Under the pieces are notes generated by a model, which worked only from the letters and a program-made list of their open reading frames with translations, was not told the DNA's origin and did not search any database. DNA of 64,000 nucleotides from positions 18,401 to 82,400 of the forward strand of contig JAKLKF010000018.1 in NCBI GenBank assembly GCA_023150805.1, in the 5' to 3' direction. Shown piece after piece: positions 52,303-61,232 of this stretch. This DNA comes from Myxococcota bacterium. GTDB lineage: Bacteria > Myxococcota_A > UBA796 > UBA2385. The position numbers and the translations under genes were made by a program. Each line of letters starts with the position of its first letter. Position 1 is the stretch's first letter.

Positions 52303-52932
52303 GTGCCCGTGTCCGAGCCCGCGCTGCGCCGGACCTCGTTCGAGGACTACGCCGCCGCCGAGCTGGACGGCCCGCAGAAGCACGAGTGGCTGGACGGCCA
52401 GGTCACGGCCATGGCCGGCGGCACCCCGCTGCATGCGCAGCTCGCTGCGCAGGTCACCCACCTGCTTCGTCAGGCGCTGCGCGGCGGCCCCTGCCGCGTC
52501 TACTCCTCGGACCTGATGGTCAAGGTCCCCGACGGGCTGGCCACCTACCCCGACGTCACGGCGGTCTGCGGCCCGCTGCAGTCCCCGCCCTCCTGGCCCC
52601 ACGCCGCGAGCAACCCCCGCCTGCTGGTCGAGGTCCTCTCCCCGGGCACCGCCGCGTGGGACCGCAGCGGCAAGTTCCTGCAGTACCAGCGCATCGCCGA
52701 GCTGCGCACCTACCTGCTGGTCAACCCCGACGTCCGCCGGGTCGAGTGGTTCGAGCGCGGCGAGGTCGGGGCCTGGACCTGGCGCAGCGCCGGCCCGGGA
52801 GAGGTGGCCACGCTGCACGACCTGGGCGTCCTGCTCGCCGTGGACGAGGTCTACGAGGACACCGACGTCGCGCCCGAGCTGACGGGCCCCATGCTGCTGC
52901 GGGAGCGCCAGCAGGCCGGCTGGGGCGCCTGA
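52303..52932 (+). CDS. Uma2-family (DUF820, PD-(D/E)XK) endonuclease-like protein
   Basis: 209 residues. 'KHEWLDGQVTAMAGGTPLHAQLA', 'TYPDVTAVCG' (metal Asp), 'RLLVEVLSPGTAAWDRSGKFLQYQRI' (ExxL..K core: Glu and Lys) are typical of Uma2 proteins. They have a restriction-enzyme-like fold but unproven activity. GTG start (52303 or 52309). It ends directly at the stop of the convergent MFS gene. No restriction partner is adjacent. Confidence 0.85.
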   Translation: MPVSEPALRRTSFEDYAAAELDGPQKHEWLDGQVTAMAGGTPLHAQLAAQVTHLLRQALRGGPCRVYSSDLMVKVPDGLATYPDVTAVCGPLQSPPSWPHAASNPRLLVEVLSPGTAAWDRSGKFLQYQRIAELRTYLLVNPDVRRVEWFERGEVGAWTWRSAGPGEVATLHDLGVLLAVDEVYEDTDVAPELTGPMLLRERQQAGWGA

Positions 52933-54216
52933 TCAGGCCGCGGCGGGCGCCTCCTCGGGCAGGCGCGACCGCCGGATGAGCGCCAGGGCGCTGAAGAAGA
53001 TCGCCACGCCGACCACGCCCAGGCCGGCCTCGGTCAGCAGCATCGCCACCGGCCCCGCCGTGTCCGCCACCCGCCCCAACAACAGCCCCAGCCACCAGAT
53101 GGGGAAGTTGCTGAGTGAGGCGTAGAGGTTGTACTTGGTGGCCGCGCTGGCGGCGCCGATGGCGTTGAGCACCACCGCCGTGAAGGCGGCGTAGGCCGTG
53201 CCCACCCCGAAGGAGTAGGCCATCTGCCAGGCCACGTAGGCCCCGACCGAGGGTGGGGTCAGCGCCATGCCGACCGTCACCGCGCCGATGCCCAGGCCGC
53301 AGATCACGTAGGCGATGCGGGGGTGGACCCGGTCGCTGAGCCAGCCGCCGGCGAAGGCGCCCAGGATGGTCAACAGGCCCGCGCCGAAGCCCTGGAGCAG
53401 CGCCACCTCGCGCTCCCCCGCGCCCCATCGGGCCGCCACCGCCGCCTGCGTGAGCACGCCCTGGGCCGCGCCGGTGCCCACCGGCATGAAGCAGATGACC
53501 GCCGCCGCCAGCCCTCCCTTGCTCTTCGCCAGGCTCCGGACGTCCCCGAAGACCCCGCGCAGCGCCTGCCAGGGCGTCTTCGCCGCGTGGTGGCTGCCGC
53601 CGCCCGAGACGAAGGCCAGCGCCAGGTTGCAGGCCATGAACAGCACACCCATGATCGCCCCGGCCATCCATGGCGCGGGCAGGTGCTGGAGCATCAGCAG
53701 GCCCAGGCCGCCACCGAAGCCGGCGCCGCCCAGGTTGCCCGCCTGGAACCAGGCGCTCACCCGCCCGACCTGGTCCGGCGGGGTCACCGCCGCCATGATG
53801 GCCTCGATCGCCATGCCGACGATGGAGTTGACCAGGCTGGCGACGGCCACGATGGCCAGCAGCAGCCACAGGGTCTCGGGCCCCAGCGGGATGGTCGACA
53901 TCAACAGCACGCCCAGCGCCGACAGGCTGGTCGCGATGGCGTACCAGCGCTTGGGTGTCAGGGTGACGTCGACGACGGGCGCCCAGGACCACTTCAGCCA
54001 CTGCGAGATCAGCGAGGCCGCGCCGAGCAGGGCGCCCTCGGTGATCGACAGCCCGTGGCGGGTGGCCAGGAAGGTGAGCGCCACCGTGACGAAGCCGCCC
54101 AGCGCCCCGAAGGGCAGGTACAGGACGCTCCAGACGACCGGGTGGGGAGGCGGGCGGGCGGGGGTGGACAGGGCGCACCTCGAGCGGGCGGCGCGCACTA
54201 TCGCAGAGGTGGTCAC
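52933..54216 (-). CDS. MFS transporter (AmpG/PAT-like)
   Basis: 427 residues, about 12 helices. 'SVLYLPFGALGGFVTVALTFLATRHGLSI' and 'LSQWLKWSWAPVVD'-like helix 2 are typical of the acetyl-CoA/AmpG-type MFS branch. It is divergent from sbnA with an 84-base gap, so it could export the product of the diaminopropionate cluster or import a precursor (inference). Start ATG at 54216 chosen by the length of the cytoplasmic N terminus. Confidence 0.75.
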   Translation of the reverse strand: MTTSAIVRAARSRCALSTPARPPPHPVVWSVLYLPFGALGGFVTVALTFLATRHGLSITEGALLGAASLISQWLKWSWAPVVDVTLTPKRWYAIATSLSALGVLLMSTIPLGPETLWLLLAIVAVASLVNSIVGMAIEAIMAAVTPPDQVGRVSAWFQAGNLGGAGFGGGLGLLMLQHLPAPWMAGAIMGVLFMACNLALAFVSGGGSHHAAKTPWQALRGVFGDVRSLAKSKGGLAAAVICFMPVGTGAAQGVLTQAAVAARWGAGEREVALLQGFGAGLLTILGAFAGGWLSDRVHPRIAYVICGLGIGAVTVGMALTPPSVGAYVAWQMAYSFGVGTAYAAFTAVVLNAIGAASAATKYNLYASLSNFPIWWLGLLLGRVADTAGPVAMLLTEAGLGVVGVAIFFSALALIRRSRLPEEAPAAA

Positions 54217-54300
54217 GATCCGTATCCCCGGGGGCTACACTGCCCGCCCGCGGCCCCGCCTCCGGATACCGACCCCCCGCACCGGTCCCAGGGGTGTCTC

Positions 54301-55305
54301 GTGCTCCAGCGAACCCACCTCGACTCGCCCTTGCCCGCCAGCCCCTCCACCCCCCGCGCGCGCAGCGGCGTGCTTGCCACCATCGGCGACACGCCCATGG
54401 TGCGGCTGGAGCGGCTGTGGGCCCCTCGCCGCTGGGCCCTGCACGCCAAGATCGAGGGCACCAACCCCGGCGGCAGCGCCAAGGATCGCGCCGCCCTGCG
54501 GATCATCGAGGACGCCCTGGCCGACGGTCGGCTGCGCCCGGGCGGCATGGTGGTCGAGTCCTCCTCGGGCAACATGGGCCTGGGCCTGTCCGTCGTCTGC
54601 GCCAGCTACGGCATCCCCTTCACCTGCATCGTCGACCCGCACACGACCCCCCAGAACCTGGCGCTGATGCGCGCCTACGGCACCACCGTCGAGGTGGTCA
54701 CGACCGAGGACCCGGTGGTCAAGAGCTACCTGCCCACCCGGCTGGCCCGCGTCCGGCAGATCCTCGACGCGAACCCCGGCGCCTTCTGGCCCAACCAGTA
54801 CGAGAACCAGAGCGGGGTCGCCGCGCACTACCACGGCACCGCGCCCGAGATCGCGCGGCAGCTGGGCCGCTTCCCCGACTGGCTCTTCGTCGCCGTCGGC
54901 ACCTGCGCGACCATCCAGGGCACGGCCCGCTGGTTCAAGGACCAGGGCGCCCACACCCGCATCGTCGGCGTCGACTCGGTCGGCAGCGTGGTCCTGGGCG
55001 GACAGGCGGCGCGGCGCAAGATCCCCGGCATCGGCTCGGCCCAGAAGAGTCCCATCCTGGACCTGGGCCTGGTCGACCACGCCGTCCAGGTCGAGGAGGA
55101 CGAGGCGATCGCCTGGTGCCGGCGCCTGGCGGTCGGCGAGGCCATCCTGGCCGGCGGCTCGTCGGGCTGCGTGCTGGCGGCGATCGACCGCATGGCGGCG
55201 CACTTCCAGGACGGCGATGTGGTGGTGGGCCTGCTGCCCGACCGGGGCAGCCGGTACCTGGAGCTCATCTTCGAGGACGGAGCGGACGGCGATGGCCGTC
55301 GGTGA
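54301..55305 (+). CDS. sbnA: SbnA-like 2,3-diaminopropionate biosynthesis enzyme (PLP)
   Basis: 334 residues. Cysteine-synthase fold with PLP Lys61 in 'NPGGSAKDRAAL', 'SSSGNMGLGLSVVC' and 'VDPHTTPQNLALMRAYG', the pattern that distinguishes SbnA (O-phosphoserine plus glutamate to N-(1-amino-1-carboxyl-2-ethyl)glutamate) from CysK. GTG at 54301 (another at 54285). It overlaps sbnB by 14 bases. With SbnB it makes L-2,3-diaminopropionate, a building block of several siderophores and antibiotics. Confidence 0.88.
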   Translation: MLQRTHLDSPLPASPSTPRARSGVLATIGDTPMVRLERLWAPRRWALHAKIEGTNPGGSAKDRAALRIIEDALADGRLRPGGMVVESSSGNMGLGLSVVCASYGIPFTCIVDPHTTPQNLALMRAYGTTVEVVTTEDPVVKSYLPTRLARVRQILDANPGAFWPNQYENQSGVAAHYHGTAPEIARQLGRFPDWLFVAVGTCATIQGTARWFKDQGAHTRIVGVDSVGSVVLGGQAARRKIPGIGSAQKSPILDLGLVDHAVQVEEDEAIAWCRRLAVGEAILAGGSSGCVLAAIDRMAAHFQDGDVVVGLLPDRGSRYLELIFEDGADGDGRR

Positions 55306-56305
55306 CCTGCGGATCGTGACGGGCGAGCAGGTGCGCGCCCTGCTGGAGGCGGACCGGCCCGGCGTGATCGAGGCGGTGCGGCAGGCCTACCTGGCCTGGG
55401 GCCGGGGCGAGGCGACCCCGCCCGACTCGACCTTCCTGCGCTTCCCCGGGCGCGCCCGCGAGCGCATCATCGCGCTGCCCGCCTGGCTGGGCGGCCCCTG
55501 GAACATGGCCGGCATCAAGTGGATCGCCAGCTTCCCGGAGAACACCCGCCGGGGCCTGGACCGCGCCTCGGCCACGCTGGTCCTCAACGACATGGAGACC
55601 GGCTACCCCGTCGCGCTGCTGGAGTCCTCGGTCATCAGCGCGTGGCGCACCGCCGCCTCGGCCGCGCTGGCCGCGCAGGTGATCCACCCCGGCCAGCCCC
55701 GCACCGTCGGTGTCATCGGCGCCGGGCTGATCGCGTGGGAGACCCTGCGCTTCCTGCGCAGCCTCTTCCCGTCCTTGCAGCGCCTGGTGGTGCACGACCT
55801 CTCGACCGAGGCCGCCGACCACTTCCTCGCCCGCGCGCACGACTTCGGCGAGCGGCAGCGCGCGCCCGACGCCCAGGCCCTGCTGTCGACGGCGGACATC
55901 ACCGTCCTGGCGACGACCGCCATCCAGCCCCACATCGCCACCATCCCCGCCGCCGACTGGCCGCGCACCGTGCTGCACCTGTCGCTGCGGGACCTCGAGC
56001 CCGAGTGCCTGCTGGACGCCGACAACACCGCCGACGACGTGCACCACGTCAACCAGGCCCGGACCAGCGTGCACCTGCTCTCCGAGCAGCTCGGCCACGC
56101 GGGCTTCCTGCGCGCGGGCATGGCCGACCTGCTCTCCGGCCGCGCCGACCCGCGGGACCCCGACAAGCCCCTGCACATCTTCCACCCCTTCGGCCTGGGC
56201 ATGCTCGACCTGGCCGTCGGTGCCATGGCGCTGGCGGCCGCCGAGACGGCCGGCGTCGGCACCGTGGTCGAGGGCTTCCTGCCCCGGCCCTGGCGGGCCT
56301 CGTGA
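55292..56305 (+). CDS. sbnB: SbnB-like 2,3-diaminopropionate biosynthesis dehydrogenase
   Basis: 337 residues. Ornithine cyclodeaminase/mu-crystallin fold with 'GIKWIASFPENTRRGLDRASA', 'SVISAWRTAASAALAA' and the Rossmann turn 'VGVIGAGLIAWETLRFL'. SbnB oxidises the SbnA product to 2-oxoglutarate and L-2,3-diaminopropionate with NAD. The ATG lies inside the sbnA end. GTGA overlap with the carrier-protein gene confirms one transcript. Confidence 0.9.
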   Translation: MAVGDLRIVTGEQVRALLEADRPGVIEAVRQAYLAWGRGEATPPDSTFLRFPGRARERIIALPAWLGGPWNMAGIKWIASFPENTRRGLDRASATLVLNDMETGYPVALLESSVISAWRTAASAALAAQVIHPGQPRTVGVIGAGLIAWETLRFLRSLFPSLQRLVVHDLSTEAADHFLARAHDFGERQRAPDAQALLSTADITVLATTAIQPHIATIPAADWPRTVLHLSLRDLEPECLLDADNTADDVHHVNQARTSVHLLSEQLGHAGFLRAGMADLLSGRADPRDPDKPLHIFHPFGLGMLDLAVGAMALAAAETAGVGTVVEGFLPRPWRAS

Positions 56306-56547
56306 GCCCCCTGGATCGGGCCGTCGACGGCTGGGTGGCCGAGCGGTGCAAGGCGATGGGGCGCGCCAGCCTGGCGCCGGGCGCCGACCTGCACGACGAG
56401 GGGCTGCTGGACAGCGTGTCGCTGGTGGAGCTGCTCCAGGTGGTGGAGCAGGCGACCGGTCGAGAGGTCGACCTGCTCGACCTGGACCTGGACGCGCTCA
56501 CCACGGTCCAGGCCGTCAAGGCCGAGCTGGGCCGCGTGGTCGGCTGA
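56302..56547 (+). CDS. Free-standing acyl/peptidyl carrier protein
   Basis: 81 residues, GTG start overlapping sbnB. The core 'ADLHDEGLLDSVSLVELLQVVEQATGREV' contains the phosphopantetheine Ser in the (D)S motif and the usual four-helix pattern. Joined to the diaminopropionate genes, it probably carries the amino acid activated by the free adenylation domain at 59476-61068. No phosphopantetheinyl transferase gene is in the window. Confidence 0.88.
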   Translation: MSPLDRAVDGWVAERCKAMGRASLAPGADLHDEGLLDSVSLVELLQVVEQATGREVDLLDLDLDALTTVQAVKAELGRVVG

Positions 56548-56559
56548 GCCGGGAGCACA

Positions 56560-57198
56560 GTGGACCACCCCTGGACGACCGATCAGGACCGCGCCGACAT
56601 GCAGGCCGCGCTGGCCCGGCTGGCGGCGGAGGGGGCGCCCATCCCCGTGCGGGCCACGCAGCGGCTGCTGCTGCGGCCCTTCGAGGACCGCGACCGCGCG
56701 CCCTTCGCCGCGATCAACGCCGACCCCGAGGTCGCCGCCTGGCTGCCCGCCCCGCTGTCGCCGACCGAGTCGGACCGGCTGATGGACCAGGTGATCGCCG
56801 ACGCCCGGCACCGGGGCTTCGGGCTGTTCGCCGTGCAGGAGCAGGCCACCGGGGACTTCCTGGGCTTCGTCGGCCTGGCGGTGCCGGCCTGGCAGGCTCA
56901 CTTCACCCCCGTCGCCGAGATCGCCTGGCGGCTGGCGCGACCCGCCTGGGGCCAGGGCTACGCCACCGAGGCCGCCCGGGACGTCCTGGACTGGGCCTTC
57001 GGCACGCTCGGGCTGCCCGCCATCTGGTCGTGGACCAGCGTGCACAACCACCGCTCGTGGCGGGTGATGGAGCGCCTGGGCATGTCCCCGCTGGGCACCT
57101 TCCCGCACCCTCGGCTGGCGCCCGGCAGCCTCCTGTCCGAGCACGTCGCCTACCGCCTCCAGCGCCCCGGGACCGCGAGACCTGTGGCCGCCGGGTAG
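56560..57198 (+). CDS. GNAT-family acetyltransferase (RimJ-like)
   Basis: 212 residues, GTG at 56560. 'RATQRLLLRPFEDRDRAPFAAINADPEVAAWLP', 'IAWRLARPAWGQGYATEAARDVLDWAFGTL' (acetyl-CoA loop RxxxGxG/A-like) and 'SVHNHRSWRVMERLGM' are typical of RimJ/RimL proteins. It follows the carrier protein by 12 bases and could acylate the product or act as an acceptor enzyme taking the aminoacyl group from the carrier. An unrelated housekeeping role is also possible. Confidence 0.85.
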   Translation: MDHPWTTDQDRADMQAALARLAAEGAPIPVRATQRLLLRPFEDRDRAPFAAINADPEVAAWLPAPLSPTESDRLMDQVIADARHRGFGLFAVQEQATGDFLGFVGLAVPAWQAHFTPVAEIAWRLARPAWGQGYATEAARDVLDWAFGTLGLPAIWSWTSVHNHRSWRVMERLGMSPLGTFPHPRLAPGSLLSEHVAYRLQRPGTARPVAAG

Positions 57199-57204
57199 AC
57201 CCGC

Positions 57205-57210
57205 TATACT
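57205..57210 (+). promoter_or_regulatory. Possible -10 box before the TDGG lipoprotein
   Basis: tatact lies 33 bases before the ATG at 57238, in a short AT-enriched stretch. I see no good -35 box 16-18 bases upstream. A ribosome site (ggag at about 57229) follows. Confidence 0.35.
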
Positions 57211-57237
57211 GGAGCTACCTGCACTGCTGGAGATCCG

Positions 57238-58320
57238 ATGTTCCACCTGACCCTGCTCGCCCTCGCCCTCCTCGCCTGCGGTGACAAGGACGGCGACGAC
57301 ACCTCGAGCGGCGACGGCGGCGCCACCGATGGCGGCGCCACCGACGGCGGCGGCACCACCGATGGGGGCACCACCGATGGCGGCGGCACCACCGATGGCG
57401 GCGGCACGGATGGCGGCGGCACGGACGGCGGCGGCACCGACGGCGGCGGCACCGACGGCGGCGGCACGGACGGCGGCGGCACCGACGGCGGCGGCACCGA
57501 CGGCGGCTCCCCCGACGGCGGCTCCCCCGACGGCGGCTCCCCCGACGGCGGCGGCACCGACGGCGGCTCCCCCGATGGCGGCTCGACCGATGGCGGCTCG
57601 ACCGACGGCGGCTCGACCGACGGCGGCTCCCCCGATGGCGGCTCGACCGACGGCGGCTCGACCGACGGCGGCTCGACCGACGGCGGCTCGACGGACGGCG
57701 GCTCGACCGACGGCGGCAGCGCCGACCTGTCCTTCACCGAGGACTTCGAGTCCTACGCCGCCGGCGACTTCGTCGGGGTGGTCTCCGACCACTTCGAGAC
57801 CTGGATCCCCGGTGACGAGGGCCGCCCCTCGGACGCGGTGGTGACCAGCGACCTCGCCCACGGCGGCTCGCTGTCCATGGTGATCGAGCAGACCGTGTCC
57901 ACCGGCGGTGACGACGACGTGGTGCTGATCCTCGGCGCGACCGAGGGTGCCTGGACCGCCACCTGGTCGATGTACGTCGACAGCGGCGCCTACTTCAACG
58001 TCCAGGGCGTGGGCTCGCCGTGGGGCGACTGGCAGCAGGAGGTCCTGGTCGACGCCGACGGCAACGTCTACGACCTGTACTCCGTCACCAGCGTCAAGGA
58101 CGCCATCGGCACCATCGCGGTGGGGACGTGGGTGAAGGTCGAGTACACGGTGGATCTGGACGCCGGCACCCAGGACCTGGTGGTTGACGGCGTGGAGATC
58201 CTGACGGCCGACTTCACCGGCACGTCCTTCGGCGGCATCGACTTCTTCGCCGTCGCGCCCAGCTTCTCCGAGCCCGCCCTGTTCTACGTCGACGACATCG
58301 AGTTCGCCGAGGCGGAGTAG
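57238..58320 (+). CDS. Lipoprotein with long Thr-Asp-Gly-Gly repeat linker and LamG-like C terminus
   Basis: 360 residues. Signal '[17 protein letters not shown]' (Cys14), then about 135 residues of [15 protein letters not shown] repeats (57319-57720), then a jelly-roll-like domain ('[18 protein letters not shown]', '[18 protein letters not shown]', '[19 protein letters not shown]', '[19 protein letters not shown]'), like a LamG/GH16-type carbohydrate-binding fold. The repeats are a flexible, acidic, calcium-prone stalk. It sits inside the diaminopropionate cluster but probably has a separate role. Confidence 0.75.
   Translation: MFHLTLLALALLACGDKDGDDTSSGDGGATDGGATDGGGTTDGGTTDGGGTTDGGGTDGGGTDGGGTDGGGTDGGGTDGGGTDGGGTDGGSPDGGSPDGGSPDGGGTDGGSPDGGSTDGGSTDGGSTDGGSPDGGSTDGGSTDGGSTDGGSTDGGSTDGGSADLSFTEDFESYAAGDFVGVVSDHFETWIPGDEGRPSDAVVTSDLAHGGSLSMVIEQTVSTGGDDDVVLILGATEGAWTATWSMYVDSGAYFNVQGVGSPWGDWQQEVLVDADGNVYDLYSVTSVKDAIGTIAVGTWVKVEYTVDLDAGTQDLVVDGVEILTADFTGTSFGGIDFFAVAPSFSEPALFYVDDIEFAEAE
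57319..57720 (+). repeat. Low-complexity (ACC GAC GGC GGC N) repeat array
   Basis: About 27 units of 12-15 bases encode (S/T/P)DGG(G/S). The units are in frame, so copy-number changes alter stalk length only. Synonymous third-base variants (gat/gac) show that the array is not brand-new. Confidence 0.9.
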
Positions 58321-58331
58321 CGCGTCCCGGC

Positions 58332-59474
58332 TCAGCCGGGCCCCTCCACGCAGAAGGGCACGTCTCCGTCCAGCCCCGTCGCCTGCCAGGTGCCCGGGGC
58401 GGCGAAGCCCGCCGTCTCCTCCTTCTTGCGGGCGCGCAGCCAGTGGCTGTGGTGCGCACGGGGGTGGGGGTGCGCCCCCAGCGACGTGAGCGCCTGGGCG
58501 AGCGCGGCGCCGCAGGGGGGCGCGTAGAGCAGGCCGGCGCCGGTGCGGCGGGCGTGGTCGGCCGCCGCCCGCAGCAGGGCGGGCAGGAGATCCTCGCGCC
58601 CGGGCCGGACCACCAGGTCCAGCAGGCGGAGCTGCCGGGCCCGGCCATCCGAGGGGTGGTGGGTCGCACACACGGCCCAGCCCTGCAGGGCACCGTCCCG
58701 CTCCACCTCCAGCAGGGCGGGTGGCGGCGCGTCCGGGTCGGACAGCATCCACCGCAGCGTGGCGGCGTCGCGCCGCAAGCGCAGCCCGGGCTGGCGGGAG
58801 AGCTCCGCGCCCAGCTCGTCGTAGCGGTCGTCCACCGCCTGCCGATCCCGCACCCTCACCCGGCGGGCCAGGGGGTGGCGCGGCACGTGCGCCTTCCCGG
58901 ACGCCCGCCGCGCCAGGCGTGCGAAGGGCGCGCCCACCCACGACAGCGGGCCGGCGAGCGACGCCTGCCGCTGGTGGAGCTGCTCGCGCAGGGCGGCCCG
59001 GTCGGCCCCGACCCACACCAGGCCCTGCCGGAAGCTGTCGTCCCCCGGGGTCTCGGACTTGCACAGGCGATACAGGTCCTCGCTCTCGGCGTTGGCCGTG
59101 GTCGACAGGAACAGCGCCACCTCGGGCTGCTTGAACCAGGCCTGCAGGAGCTTCAAGCTGTCCCCCCGCGCCGCCTCCTGCACCACGTAGCCGCTGCAGG
59201 TCGCCGCGCGCACGGGCACGCCGTCCCGCACGTAGTCCTGCGGGATGTTGCCCAGGTAGCCGACCACCCCGGCCTCGCCCTCCAGCACCCAGCCCTGGGG
59301 CGGCGGGCTGGAGAAGCCCGCCCGCGCCGGGTTGTCCTGGAACAGCCACCGCCAGCCCGCCGCCGAGTGCGCCTTGAAGCCCACCGAGCGCTGCAGCAGC
59401 CCCACCGCCGGGGCGTCGGCCGCCGTCGCCTCTCGCAGGCGCAGGCGCGCCGCCCGGGCATCGATCGGCGCCAC
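58332..59474 (-). CDS. Double GNAT-like acyltransferase
   Basis: 380 residues. GTG at 59474, one base after the stop of the A-domain gene, so coupled to it. The N-terminal half ('LRLREATAADAPAVGLLQRSVGFK', 'WVLEGEAGVVGYLGNIPQDYV') and the C-terminal half ('LLDLVVRPGREDLLPALLRAAADHARRTGAGLLYAPPCG') both have GNAT-fold signatures, as in FemAB- or mycothiol-type transferases. It is a good candidate to take an aminoacyl group from the carrier protein, since there is no condensation domain in the cluster (inference). Confidence 0.7.
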   Translation of the reverse strand: MAPIDARAARLRLREATAADAPAVGLLQRSVGFKAHSAAGWRWLFQDNPARAGFSSPPPQGWVLEGEAGVVGYLGNIPQDYVRDGVPVRAATCSGYVVQEAARGDSLKLLQAWFKQPEVALFLSTTANAESEDLYRLCKSETPGDDSFRQGLVWVGADRAALREQLHQRQASLAGPLSWVGAPFARLARRASGKAHVPRHPLARRVRVRDRQAVDDRYDELGAELSRQPGLRLRRDAATLRWMLSDPDAPPPALLEVERDGALQGWAVCATHHPSDGRARQLRLLDLVVRPGREDLLPALLRAAADHARRTGAGLLYAPPCGAALAQALTSLGAHPHPRAHHSHWLRARKKEETAGFAAPGTWQATGLDGDVPFCVEGPG

Positions 59475-59475
59475 C

Positions 59476-61068
59476 TCAGCCTCCCAGTCGCGCCAGCAGC
59501 GCCCCGCGGTCGATCTTCCGGTTGCTGTTCAGCGGCAGCTCGTCCAGCCGCTCGATCCGTCCGGGGACCATGGCCGCGGGCAGGCGCGTCTCCAGCCCGC
59601 GCCGAAGGTCGTCGGTCGACGGTTCATCTCCGCCCGCCAGGAAGGCCACCAGGCCCTGGGCGTTGCCCTCGACCACCGGGAAGGGGATCACCGCGACCAG
59701 GTCGGTGCCCGCGACCACGCGCAGGGCCGCCTCGATCTCGCCCAGCTCGATGCGGTGGCCCCGCAGCTTGATCTGGTGATCCATGCGGCTGACGAAGTGG
59801 TACATGCCGCGCTCGTCCCGCTCCACCAGGTCGCCCGTGCGGTACCAGCGCCCGCCGCGATCGGGCAGGGTCACGAAGCTCTGGGCGGTGCGCTCGGGCA
59901 TCTTCCAGTAGCCCGCCCCGACCTGGGGCCCCTCCAGCAGCAGCTCGCCCTGCCCGGCCCCCAGGACCTCGCGCCCCTGCTCGTCCAGCAGGATGTGCTG
60001 GTGGCCCGGAAAGGGAATGCCGATGGGCACGATGCCGTGTCGGCACTCGGCCTCCGACGCCTCTGTCCACCGGTAGAAGGCCAGCTCCATCGTCGTCTCG
60101 GTCGGACCGTACACGTTGTACAGCACCGAGTTCGGCGCCGCCGCCGCAAAGGCCCGCGCCGCGCTGGCCGGCAGGGGCTCGCCGCACAGCATGCTGACCT
60201 TCAGCAGCGGGAACACGCCGGGCCGCAGGGTGCCCTGGCGGGCCATCAGCATCGCCGCCGAGGCCACGCTGAACCACCAGGTGATGCGCTGGTCGCGGAT
60301 GAAGCGCGCCGGCGCCACCAGCTGCCGCGCCGGCACGACGCACAGGGCCGCCCCGCTCCACCACGCCTGCAGCATGTCGTGCAGGGCGATGTCGAAGGTC
60401 AGCTCGTAGGTGGTGGCCAGGCGGTCCTCGGGCAGGGGCGTCGCCACGTGCTCGCGGAAGTTCCGCATGTAGTGGGCGAAGTGCCCGTGCTCGATCGCCA
60501 CCCCCTTGGGCTGGCCCGTGCTGCCCGAGGTGAAGACCAGGTAGGCCAGGTCGCCGGCCTGCACCGGGGGGGCCACCAGCGGGGCGGGCCCCAGGGCGTC
60601 GGCGCCGACGAAGCTCACCTGCGGGAAGGCCCCCGCCAGCGCGGGGGGCACCGGCCCCTCGGGCAGCACCACCCGGCGCACGGCCGGCGCCTCGGCCAGC
60701 AGCGGCCCCACCTGGTCGAGCGCCTCGGGCCCCACCAGCAGGGTCTGCACCTGGGCCTGGTCCAGCACGCTGGCCTGCCGCACCGCCGGGTGCTCCGGGT
60801 TCAGCGCCACGTGGGCGGCGCCCGCGCCGAAGACCGCCAGGCTGCCGGCGTAGGACGTCAGCGACCGCGAGGCCAGCACGCCCACCAGGGCGCCCCGCAC
60901 CGGCCCCAGGGCCGCGGCGATGCTGCCGGCCAGGGCGCACAGCTCCCGGTAGGAGAGGTGGCGGTCCCCCAGCTCCAGGGCGACGCGGTCGGGGTGACGG
61001 GCCAGCGCGAGGAGCACGCCTTCGACGGGCGAGGGGGCGACCAGGCGGTGGGAGAGGTCGGCGGGCAT
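59476..61068 (-). CDS. Free-standing amino-acid adenylation domain (NRPS A domain)
   Basis: 530 residues, one A domain with all core motifs: A3 'LVFTSGSTGQPKGVAIEH', A4 'FDIALHDM' with the Asp that binds the alpha-amino group, A5 'NVYGPTETTMELAF', A7 'YRTGDLVERDE', A8 'KLRGHRIELGEIEAAL', A10 'LPLNSNRKIDRGAL' with catalytic Lys. It activates an amino acid as AMP ester and should load the separate carrier protein. No C, TE or MT domain. Probably activates 2,3-diaminopropionate or its partner amino acid; the specificity code has not been decoded. Confidence 0.9.
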   Translation of the reverse strand: MPADLSHRLVAPSPVEGVLLALARHPDRVALELGDRHLSYRELCALAGSIAAALGPVRGALVGVLASRSLTSYAGSLAVFGAGAAHVALNPEHPAVRQASVLDQAQVQTLLVGPEALDQVGPLLAEAPAVRRVVLPEGPVPPALAGAFPQVSFVGADALGPAPLVAPPVQAGDLAYLVFTSGSTGQPKGVAIEHGHFAHYMRNFREHVATPLPEDRLATTYELTFDIALHDMLQAWWSGAALCVVPARQLVAPARFIRDQRITWWFSVASAAMLMARQGTLRPGVFPLLKVSMLCGEPLPASAARAFAAAAPNSVLYNVYGPTETTMELAFYRWTEASEAECRHGIVPIGIPFPGHQHILLDEQGREVLGAGQGELLLEGPQVGAGYWKMPERTAQSFVTLPDRGGRWYRTGDLVERDERGMYHFVSRMDHQIKLRGHRIELGEIEAALRVVAGTDLVAVIPFPVVEGNAQGLVAFLAGGDEPSTDDLRRGLETRLPAAMVPGRIERLDELPLNSNRKIDRGALLARLGG

Positions 61069-61232
61069 GGGGGGCTCCGAGGGCAGGCGGACCTCTATGC
61101 CGCTGGCGATGGGACCTGGAAGGAATTTCGGCGCCCCGCTTGCGCCCGGTCGTCACCCTGTGGCAAGCTCCTCCAGCGGGCCAGCCCCAGGGACGGGAGT
61201 CGGCTTCGCGAACCTGCAATTGGAGAAGCGCG

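Noticed and set aside
57319..57720. CRISPR-like array
   Set aside because: The repeats are contiguous 12-15 base coding units without unique spacers, within an intact lipoprotein frame.
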